From Collinsella aerofaciens (lineage in GTDB: Bacteria; Actinomycetota; Coriobacteriia; Coriobacteriales; Coriobacteriaceae), in contig RKAY01000031.1 in assembly GCA_014846205.1 (NCBI GenBank), positions 1-6,078 on the forward strand: a stretch of 6,078 nucleotides of DNA. The letters run 5' to 3'. Of the stretch, positions 1 through 5,681 are shown one piece after another. The stretch's first letter is position 1. Each line of letters begins with the position of its first letter. The notes under the pieces were generated by a model. It worked only from the letters and a program-made list of their open reading frames with translations. It did no database searches and was not told where the DNA came from. Made by a program: the position numbers and the translations under genes.

Positions 1-52
1 TTGCAACGTAGGATTCCAGCCCAGTACCCGTGCTCTCAGTCTTTTTTGGCAC
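1..52 (-). CDS. rpoD: 5' end of probable rpoD, principal RNA polymerase sigma factor (partial)
   Basis: Seventeen codons are visible before the window edge. They begin at GTG (50-52) and read MPKKTESTGTGLESYVA, a Lys- and Ser/Thr-rich leader with no diagnostic sigma domain. The rpoD call rests on position (directly after dnaG, the classic dnaG-rpoD order) and on a good Shine-Dalgarno sequence, AGGGAG at 58-63, five bases before the GTG. An in-frame ATG at 65-67 would add five residues (MKGES). It lacks a convincing SD, because the purine-rich run lies inside that extension, and an in-frame TGA lies just upstream of it, so I prefer GTG. The first residues of primary sigma factors are variable and poorly conserved, so this fragment alone could be another protein. 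If it is RpoD, it directs core RNA polymerase to housekeeping promoters. Confidence 0.55.
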   Translation of the reverse strand, partial: MPKKTESTGTGLESYVA

Positions 53-57
53 AGATT

Positions 58-63
58 CTCCCT
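58..63 (-). promoter_or_regulatory. Shine-Dalgarno site of the probable rpoD
   Basis: The minus strand reads AGGGAG within GAAGGGAG, five bases before the GTG at 50-52. This site decides the start: it fits the GTG well, but it would fall inside the coding sequence if the in-frame ATG at 65-67 were used. Confidence 0.6.
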
Positions 64-67
64 TCAT

Positions 68-80
68 AGTCCACAGGACT
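68..80 (-). repeat. Perfect short inverted repeat in the rpoD leader
   Basis: The minus strand reads AGTCC-TGT-GGACT, a perfect 5-base stem with a 3-base loop. It lies four bases upstream of the GAAGGGAG ribosome-binding stretch and just downstream of the candidate -10 box. If that promoter is real, this hairpin would be at or very near the 5' end of the rpoD transcript, where it could protect the message or act as an operator. A 5-base stem can occur by chance, so function is only inferred. Confidence 0.35.
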
Positions 81-84
81 CAAT

Positions 85-116
85 ACTTTAGCACACACAG
101 TGACGTCTATACCCAA
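85..116 (-). promoter_or_regulatory. Candidate promoter for rpoD (extended -10)
   Basis: On the minus strand TGCTAAAGT contains a TGn-extended -10 hexamer, TAAAGT (85-90), which matches TATAAT at four of six positions. The only TTG-type -35 candidate, TTGGGT (111-116), is 20 bases upstream, which is too far for a good sigma-70 promoter, so the call leans on the extended -10. Transcription would start near 78-80 and give a leader of roughly 26-28 bases. Promoter activity here would let rpoD be expressed apart from the upstream operon. This is a weak consensus-based call. Confidence 0.3.
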
Positions 117-134
117 AAAGAGGTCTGGATATAG
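107..134 (-). repeat. Inverted repeat in the dnaG-rpoD spacer
   Basis: The minus-strand RNA would pair CTATATCC (127-134) with GGGTATAG (107-114) as an 8-base stem with one G-U pair and a 12-base loop. The only T-run (five T) sits in the loop, not after the stem, so this is not a normal intrinsic terminator. It overlaps the -35 area of the candidate rpoD promoter, so an operator or a transcript-processing stem are both possible. No function can be shown from sequence alone. Confidence 0.3.
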
Positions 135-162
135 GTGAGAATACGCTGGTTGACCACAACAT

Positions 163-2277
163 CTAGGCCTGGTCGGCGCTCGCAGTCTCCAAACCGATCA
201 AACGGAACGGGTCGGCCACGCCGCCAATCGACTTTTCGAGCTCGCGCTGACGCTGCGTGTCCTGCACCGCCTGCATGGTCAGCACGCGCCGCGCCTCGTC
301 ATCGAGCGAATGGTCCCGGCGCAGCTTAGCCTGCGCGGAGCGCATGCGGCGCTTGATGGTGTAGAGCTCGAGTGTGTCAAGCATAAAGACGATGTTCGTC
401 TCGGTGGGGTGCTTGCTCGTCGCCGAGATACGCCCGGCACTCACAAGCGTTGCCGCCTCGGGACACACCGAGCGCGCCGCATCCATGCAGGCCGCAGGAT
501 CGGTACCCGGGGGCGTCGCCAGTACGGCCCATGCAATCGACTCGTGGCGCGGGTCGACCCACTCGATGGAGCAGATGCGATCGGCATACGTACGGAACAG
601 GTCGGGGTAGCTGGTGAGCATCGTCAGCAGCTCGCGCTCCCCCGCCAGCGACTTCCGCTCCAGATCGGTGAGCACGATCGGCATCGCCGGAGCCGCGGGG
701 TCAGCCGAAGCATCGGAAACCGAAATCGCACCATCCATCCCCGCCGGCACATCAATCGGAGGCAGGTCGTCGGCAACCTCTGCCGGCGCGGCACCATAGG
801 CATCGAGCGGAACGTAGTCGTACGGCTCCTCCTCGACCGGCGCAGAGACCGGCGGCGTTGCGCCCGACGCCCAAGCGCCGCGAAGCGCCCCCTGCGAACC
901 AGACGCCCGACCACCTGCGTTTTCGGAGCGCTCGGCCTGCGCCCTCTGGCGCTCATAGTTCTGCTCGCGGCGACGCTCCGCATCCTCGCGCTTGGCGACA
1001 TCGCGAAACACGCGGCCCGAACTCGCGCGCACGGTCTCAAGGTCCAAACCCAACAGGTCGGCAATCTGGATAAAGTACGTGTCGATCATGTAGCTGTCGC
1101 GCAGCGGATAGATAAGTGTCAGAGCATCTTCCAGCGCCTTGGCGCGACCACCCGGCGTGGTAATATCGCTCGACTCCTGCAGCGAACGGTACACGAAGTC
1201 CATGAGAGGCTCGGCGGCGTCAATGCGTTTCTGCAGCTCATCTCCGCCGTGCGCCGTAATGAACTCCATGGGATCGTTACCGTCGGGCAGCACCACGCAG
1301 CGAAGGTCCATCGAATCCTGCTCGATAAACTGAATCGCGCGTCGGGCAGCCTTCTGGCCCGCGGCATCACCGTCAAACATGTAGACGATGCGCTTGGCAA
1401 AACGGGTGAGCGTCTTAACATGATGTTCCGTCAGCGCCGTGCCCAGCGTGGCGACGACGTTTTTGATCCCCGCCTCCCAGCAGGCGATGCAGTCGGTATA
1501 GCCCTCAACCACGATGGCTGTATCTTGCGCGACGATAAACTCCTTGGCCCAGTTAAAGCCATAGAGGTTTCGCTTTTTATGGAACACGCTCGTCTCGGCG
1601 GTATTGAGGTACTTAGGCTGACCATCACCCATGATGCGCCCGCCAAAAGCGATGTTATGCCCCTGCTCATCAAAGATAGGGAACATCACGCGGTCGTAAA
1701 AGCGGTCGGCAAGCTGTCCGCGCCCGCGGCTGACAGCCACGTTGGCGTCGATCATCTCCTGCGGGGTAAAACCCGCCTGCGACAGATGAGCCACCAGCAT
1801 GTTGCGACCCGGCGCAAAGCCCAGACAGTAGCGGCGACAGACGTCGCCGCCCATTCCGCGGCTGGCAAAGTACTCACGCGGACGGCCGTCCTTACCGCGC
1901 ATGAGCATGGTGTGGTAGAACTGAGCCGTCTCGGCGCATAGTTCGTAGATGCGGGCGCGCTTGGTGCCACGCTCGCGACGGGCACCGGTATCGTGCAGCT
2001 CGATGCCGGCACGATCGGCAAGGTAGCGTATCGACTCGGGAAAGCTCAGGTTTTCGCGCTTCATAATATAGGTGAAGACGTCGCCGCCCTCACCGCAGCC
2101 AAAGCAATGCCACACCTGCGTGGCAGGGATAATGTGAAAGGACGGCGTCTTTTCGCCATGGAAGGGGCAGCAGCCCCAAAACTCGTGGCCTCGGGGCTTG
2201 AGCTCAACCGTTTCCTGCACGATGGCGACCAGGTCGGACGCAGCGCGTACCTGGTCTTTCTCCTCATCGCTAATCAT
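163..2277 (-). CDS. dnaG: DNA primase DnaG
   Basis: DnaG makes the short RNA primers used by the replicative polymerase at the fork, recruited by the DnaB helicase. The 704-residue product has all the expected parts. An N-terminal CHC2 zinc-binding domain has ligands C37, H40, C58 and C61 in CPFHGEKTPSF and CFGC. The RNA polymerase core carries RVMFPI (196-201), FGGR (211-214) and PKYLNTAET (221-229). Its TOPRIM fold has EGYTD (258-262) and DGD (302-304) as likely metal-binding acidic residues. LPDGNDPMEFI (330-340) follows, and residues from about 540 on should be the helicase-interacting domain. A charged, then Ala/Pro/acidic linker at about 424-535 makes it longer than E. coli DnaG (581 aa). 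The ATG overlaps the ribF stop by 8 bases and has a strong SD 8 bases upstream. The C-terminus is complete, ending in TAG. Confidence 0.97.
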   Translation of the reverse strand: MISDEEKDQVRAASDLVAIVQETVELKPRGHEFWGCCPFHGEKTPSFHIIPATQVWHCFGCGEGGDVFTYIMKRENLSFPESIRYLADRAGIELHDTGARRERGTKRARIYELCAETAQFYHTMLMRGKDGRPREYFASRGMGGDVCRRYCLGFAPGRNMLVAHLSQAGFTPQEMIDANVAVSRGRGQLADRFYDRVMFPIFDEQGHNIAFGGRIMGDGQPKYLNTAETSVFHKKRNLYGFNWAKEFIVAQDTAIVVEGYTDCIACWEAGIKNVVATLGTALTEHHVKTLTRFAKRIVYMFDGDAAGQKAARRAIQFIEQDSMDLRCVVLPDGNDPMEFITAHGGDELQKRIDAAEPLMDFVYRSLQESSDITTPGGRAKALEDALTLIYPLRDSYMIDTYFIQIADLLGLDLETVRASSGRVFRDVAKREDAERRREQNYERQRAQAERSENAGGRASGSQGALRGAWASGATPPVSAPVEEEPYDYVPLDAYGAAPAEVADDLPPIDVPAGMDGAISVSDASADPAAPAMPIVLTDLERKSLAGERELLTMLTSYPDLFRTYADRICSIEWVDPRHESIAWAVLATPPGTDPAACMDAARSVCPEAATLVSAGRISATSKHPTETNIVFMLDTLELYTIKRRMRSAQAKLRRDHSLDDEARRVLTMQAVQDTQRQRELEKSIGGVADPFRLIGLETASADQA

Positions 2278-3277
2278 GGATGCTCACCCCCTGCTCACCC
2301 AAGTTGTGGCGAATATCGTCAATATTGCCCTCGACGGTCGCGATCAACTCGTCCAGCGAATCGAACACGCGCGAGGGACGCAGCCAGCGCGTAAACGCCA
2401 GCGAGACGGACGCACCGTACAGGTCACCCGTATACCCAATTAGATTAGCCTCCAGATGCGCCGAGGCGGCATCGTCGGCATACGTCGGCGGCAGGCCCAC
2501 GTTTACCGCAGCGGGCCATACGGTATCGCCGACCAGCACCAGACCCTCATAGACACCATCGGCAGGCACCTGAATGCCATCGGGCACCTGAATGTTTGCC
2601 GTGGGAAAGCCCATGTCAGAGCCCTGATGACGGCCACCGGCGACCACGCCGCGCAGCATGTACGAACGACCGAGCAGCTCGGCGGCAAGTTCGACATGAC
2701 CCTGGCGCAGCTCCCGGCGAATACGGGTAGCGCAGATCGTCTGGCCATCAACGCACAGCAGCTCGTGGCCATAGACATCAACACCGCGCTCGGCACCCCA
2801 TACCTGTATCTCGGCAACGCCCGAAGCTCCGCCACGGCCGAGTCTAAAGTCGCTGCCCACGCGAATCGAGCGGATGTCGACGACGCGCGACAGCAGTGAG
2901 AGAAAACCGACATGATCGAGTGCCGCCACCGCAGGCGTAAAAGGAACGGCGACAACCGCATCGACCCCGGTGAGAGCCAGGGCATGCAGGCGGTCGGCCG
3001 TCGTCATCAGTTTTTGAGCAGGCGAAGGACTCACCACGACGTCCGGATCGGGATCAAAGGTGACCACGACCGCACGGCAGTTATGGGCACGGGCGTCGCG
3101 CACCACCGCGTCAATAAGTTCGCGGTGTCCCCGATGCACGCCATCGAACACGCCGATGCCAATCGAGGCGGCGCCTAAACGCCCGCACCCATCAAACGCG
3201 GCGGCGGGAACGATGCGCGCCTCGCCCGACTCGCCCGCGAAAAAGATACGCGCGAGCTCGTGGGGGGTCAGCATCAT
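2270..3277 (-). CDS. ribF: Bifunctional riboflavin kinase / FMN adenylyltransferase RibF
   Basis: RibF converts riboflavin to FMN (ATP-dependent kinase) and FMN to FAD (adenylyl transfer) in the cytoplasm. The 335-residue product has the usual two-domain length. The N-terminal nucleotidyltransferase half carries the HxGH-type motif GVFDGVHRGH (42-51), a TFDP motif (73-76), VGSDFRLG (140-147) and TRIRREL (184-190). The C-terminal kinase half has MGFPTANI (222-229) with the PTAN ATP/Mg motif, GVY (241-243), the likely catalytic-base region HLEANL (274-279; E276) and DLYG (285-288). Several usually conserved positions differ: FDPDP where FDPHP is typical, CATRIR where SSTRIR is typical, and N278 where His is common. 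Both active sites still look intact. The start overlaps the truB stop (ATGA). A second ATG follows at 3272-3274, so either could be used. The 3' end overlaps dnaG instead of leading to rpsO, its common neighbour elsewhere. Confidence 0.96.
   Translation of the reverse strand: MMLTPHELARIFFAGESGEARIVPAAAFDGCGRLGAASIGIGVFDGVHRGHRELIDAVVRDARAHNCRAVVVTFDPDPDVVVSPSPAQKLMTTADRLHALALTGVDAVVAVPFTPAVAALDHVGFLSLLSRVVDIRSIRVGSDFRLGRGGASGVAEIQVWGAERGVDVYGHELLCVDGQTICATRIRRELRQGHVELAAELLGRSYMLRGVVAGGRHQGSDMGFPTANIQVPDGIQVPADGVYEGLVLVGDTVWPAAVNVGLPPTYADDAASAHLEANLIGYTGDLYGASVSLAFTRWLRPSRVFDSLDELIATVEGNIDDIRHNLGEQGVSIHD
2286..2292 (-). promoter_or_regulatory. Ribosome binding site of dnaG inside ribF
   Basis: AGGGGGT on the minus strand lies 8 bases before the dnaG ATG (2275-2277), within the last codons of ribF. 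It confirms that start and allows dnaG to be translated both by its own initiation and by coupling to ribF. Confidence 0.7.
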
Positions 3278-4206
3278 CGAACACCGCCGATTGCCTGCGG
3301 AAACACGTGCTCCATCACAAACCGACCGTCCTCAATGTGGGCAAGCGCCTTGAGCCCACCATCGAGCACCAGCGCAAACGGCGCCTTCGAAGCATCGAAG
3401 TCGACAAGCGCACGCTCAACGGGAATGCGTCGGCCGCAGAGCAGGTCGTCGGCAAGGTTTCCCGGCAAATCCACACGTGTGGCGCCCAGAGCCGCGATGG
3501 GGTCCAAAGCAAAGCCAGCCGCAGACTCGGGAGAAAGTTCCTCCACCGCATGACAGACGCCAATGGAAACCACGCCGGATGCCGTCCGGCGTAGCGCGGA
3601 AATGTGCGCGGCGCTATCGCACGCACGACCCAGATCACGAGCGAGCGCGCGGATATAGGTGCCCTTGCTCACCGAAAACGCCACGGTCCAAACACAGGCA
3701 TCGCCCTCGCCGCTCATGGCGATCAAGTCGGCGGCGTACACCTCGACGGGACGCGGGGGCAGGTCGACGGCATTGCCCTCACGAGCAGACTTGTACGCGC
3801 GAACGCCGTTGACCGAGATGGCCGAGAACGCCGGCGGGACCTGCATCTGCGGCCCCAGCATGGCAGCCAGCTGTTCACGGGCGTAGGCCATGTCGTGCAG
3901 CTCGGGGGCAACGGAAACGGTGCGAGTGGCCTCGCCCTCCGCATCGTCGGTATTGGTCTCGACGCCAAACGAAATGTCGGCTACGTAGCTTTTCGTGTCG
4001 AGGGTGAGCATGCCCAGCAGACGCGTGGCCTGGCCCACACCCACCACCATGACACCGGATGCCATGGGGTCGAGCGTGCCGGCATGACCGACACGCCGTT
4101 CGTGGAGGGCGCGTCGGCACTGCGATACCACATCGTGGGATGTACAGCCCACCGGCTTATCGACGGCGAGCAGCATATTCAGTTGAGAAGGCGTACGACG
4201 AGCCAT
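3274..4206 (-). CDS. truB: tRNA pseudouridine(55) synthase TruB
   Basis: TruB isomerises U55 in the T-loop of most tRNAs to pseudouridine and also helps tRNA folding. The 310-residue product begins with the family signature LLAVDKPVGCTSHDVV (12-27). It then has the catalytic-loop motif HAGTLDPMASG (41-51), in which D46 is the expected nucleophile. KSYVA (72-76), PPAFSAISVNGVRAY (124-138), KGTYIRALARDLG (181-193) and ALRRTASG (204-211) are further conserved stretches. The region after about residue 240 corresponds to the C-terminal PUA-like part. The chosen ATG follows nrnA by 15 bases and has a modest SD (GGATGG at 4210-4215, close to the start). The next Met, at residue 11, has no SD and would begin right at the signature, so the first Met is preferred. 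The stop overlaps the ribF ATG, consistent with translational coupling. Confidence 0.97.
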   Translation of the reverse strand: MARRTPSQLNMLLAVDKPVGCTSHDVVSQCRRALHERRVGHAGTLDPMASGVMVVGVGQATRLLGMLTLDTKSYVADISFGVETNTDDAEGEATRTVSVAPELHDMAYAREQLAAMLGPQMQVPPAFSAISVNGVRAYKSAREGNAVDLPPRPVEVYAADLIAMSGEGDACVWTVAFSVSKGTYIRALARDLGRACDSAAHISALRRTASGVVSIGVCHAVEELSPESAAGFALDPIAALGATRVDLPGNLADDLLCGRRIPVERALVDFDASKAPFALVLDGGLKALAHIEDGRFVMEHVFPQAIGGVR

Positions 4207-4221
4207 GTACCATCCAAAATG

Positions 4222-5265
4222 TTAGAGCTCGACGGTCACCGAAGCGGGATCCTCCCCCACCAGCTCGGCCAGCATGGGAAGTGCCACGGCGAGCGTCTCG
4301 CGAATCGTTCCGTTGTTGGTAAAGCCGGCGGCGGCATGATGCCCGCCACCGCCAAAGTTGGCAGCGATCTCGGACACATCGAGGTCACCCTTGGAGCGCA
4401 GGTTGCCGCGCACCTTGGTATCGCCGTCGATGCCCTTTAGGAACAGACAGACCTCGACGCCCATCACCGAACGCACCACATCGACCAGACCGTCACATTC
4501 ATCCGAGGTAACGCCGCAGGTCTCAAGGTCGCTCTGGAAGGCATAGCTATACGCCACGCGCCCGTGCGCGACCGTCTTAATACGGCCCATGACAATGGAC
4601 TTGAGGTGCAAAAACTCGACGCGCATGCTCTGATAGACCTCGAGCGCGACACGAGCCGGATCGGCACCATGTGCTACCAGGCGCGAAGCGGCGTGGAACG
4701 CGGCAGCATCGGCATTCTGGTACTGGAAACGACCGGTATCGGTCACCAAGCCGCACAGCAAGCAAGTCGCGACGCCATCACGGGCGACGATGCCGCAATT
4801 ATCCAAGAAACGGTCGATGATCATGGCGCAGGCCGCGGCATCGACACGCCTCAGGCTCAGCTCGGTAAACTCCTCGCGCGCCGGATGGTGATCGAAGCAC
4901 ACCACATGCTTGGAGCGACGAAGTACCTCAGCCGAGTTGTTAAGGCGCTCGACGACCGGCACATCCACCGAGATAAACAGGTCCGGATTGCCGGTGTACG
5001 CAGATGCGGGCACCAGAGAATCGGCGCCCTCCATAAAGCGGTAGATGCGCGGCACCGGATCATCGTCTGCCAGCAGCAGCGCAATGTCCTTGTTGGGGAA
5101 AAACTTCATAAGCGATAAGCCCAGACCCAGCACGGAGCCCAGGGCGTCACCATCGGGAGACGTATGTCCCGAAATCGCAATGGAGGACGCACCCTCGATG
5201 AGTTCGAGGATGCGTCGCGTAATATCTGCAGACTCGCCAGCGGCGAGATCAGCGGAATTAGTCAT
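4222..5265 (-). CDS. nrnA: DHH/DHHA1 phosphoesterase, NrnA/CnpB-like
   Basis: This family hydrolyses very short RNAs (nanoRNA), 3'-phosphoadenosine 5'-phosphate (PAP) and, in some actinobacterial members, c-di-AMP or its product pApA. The 347-residue product has the complete DHH core. The motifs are GHTSPDGDALGS (33-44), D101 in SVDVPVV, FDHHP (124-128) and TDTG (175-178), which together supply the di-metal ligands. The C-terminal DHHA1 domain has RGNLRSKGDLDVSEIA (286-301) and the GGGGHHAAAG loop (305-314). There is no signal peptide, membrane segment or CBS domain, so a cytoplasmic enzyme is expected. The ATG overlaps the rbfA stop by 8 bases and has a full AGGAGG SD. M. tuberculosis has the same neighbourhood (infB, rbfA, then Rv2837c), which supports the NrnA/CnpB assignment. 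Which substrate dominates cannot be told from sequence, so the symbol is less sure than the family. Confidence 0.93.
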   Translation of the reverse strand: MTNSADLAAGESADITRRILELIEGASSIAISGHTSPDGDALGSVLGLGLSLMKFFPNKDIALLLADDDPVPRIYRFMEGADSLVPASAYTGNPDLFISVDVPVVERLNNSAEVLRRSKHVVCFDHHPAREEFTELSLRRVDAAACAMIIDRFLDNCGIVARDGVATCLLCGLVTDTGRFQYQNADAAAFHAASRLVAHGADPARVALEVYQSMRVEFLHLKSIVMGRIKTVAHGRVAYSYAFQSDLETCGVTSDECDGLVDVVRSVMGVEVCLFLKGIDGDTKVRGNLRSKGDLDVSEIAANFGGGGHHAAAGFTNNGTIRETLAVALPMLAELVGEDPASVTVEL

Positions 5266-5668
5266 CTAAAGCTGCCTCCTGGGCGGCATCCGCTATGGGA
5301 TAGCCGTCCTCGTCCTTTTCGATCGCCAGCGTGGCCGGTACGTTTTCCAGCGCACGCGTGATGCGCTCGGCCTCATCGGTCGAGCGATCGATGCGAAAAT
5401 CGAGCTCGGGCGTGACACGCCAATCGAGTGAGCGGGCCAAGAGGCTGCGAATGCGGCCCTTGGCGCTGGCGAGCGCCTCCATGACCTCATCGTATCGGCT
5501 CGCATCGCACGAAACGTACACGCGCGCAAACGAACGGTCCACCGCGACCTCGACCGCAGTCAAGGTGACCAGGTCGAGGCGCGGATCGGAAACCTCAAAG
5601 AGCAGGATATAACCGAGCTTCTCGCGAAGCTGCTCGCCTAGTCGGCGGGTTGCCTGCGTTTGCTTCAT
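5258..5668 (-). CDS. rbfA: 30S ribosome-binding factor RbfA
   Basis: RbfA binds the immature 30S subunit and assists 16S rRNA 5'-end maturation, especially in the cold. The 136-residue product is of normal size and shows the family pattern of a single type-II KH-like domain. The conserved stretches are VSDPRL (26-31), followed by VTLTAVEVAVD (34-44) and ARVYVS (48-53), then TPELDFRID (86-94) and ERITRALE (101-108). The last 25 or so residues are an acidic, Ala-rich tail (KDEDGYPIADAAQ and on), variable in the family. It lies 11 bases after infB, with its AGGGGGT SD touching the infB stop, and its own stop overlaps the nrnA start. The infB-rbfA pairing is widely conserved. Confidence 0.96.
   Translation of the reverse strand: MKQTQATRRLGEQLREKLGYILLFEVSDPRLDLVTLTAVEVAVDRSFARVYVSCDASRYDEVMEALASAKGRIRSLLARSLDWRVTPELDFRIDRSTDEAERITRALENVPATLAIEKDEDGYPIADAAQEAALDD
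5275..5280 (-). promoter_or_regulatory. Consensus ribosome binding site of nrnA inside rbfA
   Basis: A full AGGAGG on the minus strand lies 9 bases before the nrnA ATG (5263-5265) and within the rbfA coding sequence. It is the strongest SD in the window and fixes the nrnA start, despite the 8-base overlap with rbfA. Confidence 0.75.
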
Positions 5669-5674
5669 AGCGCT

Positions 5675-5681
5675 ACCCCCT
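5675..5681 (-). promoter_or_regulatory. Ribosome binding site of rbfA at the infB stop
   Basis: AGGGGGT on the minus strand overlaps the infB TAG (5680-5682) and sits 6 bases before the rbfA ATG (5666-5668). The arrangement supports that start and suggests that ribosomes finishing infB can reinitiate on rbfA. Confidence 0.65.

Noticed and set aside
107..134. An intrinsic terminator for dnaG
   Set aside because: The stem is AT-rich, with a 12-base loop and the T-run inside the loop. No T-tract follows the stem, so it does not fit a rho-independent terminator.
127..160. A promoter with TTGTGG as -35 and TATATC as -10 on the minus strand
   Set aside because: The spacing is about 20 bases and the -35 match is poor; the extended -10 nearer rpoD is the better candidate.
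624..1064. A 146-codon minus-strand frame overlapping dnaG
   Set aside because: It is an Arg/Ser-rich alternate frame of the dnaG linker region with no independent start signals.
310..1941. A 543-codon open frame on the plus strand, opposite dnaG
   Set aside because: It lies wholly antisense to the unmistakable dnaG. Its translation is Arg/His/Ala-rich with no recognisable motif, as expected from the complement of a GC-rich, codon-biased gene. No SD or promoter supports it.
3604..4440. A 278-codon open frame on the plus strand across truB and nrnA
   Set aside because: It is antisense to two well-supported genes, spans their junction, has no family motif and looks like a codon-bias shadow.
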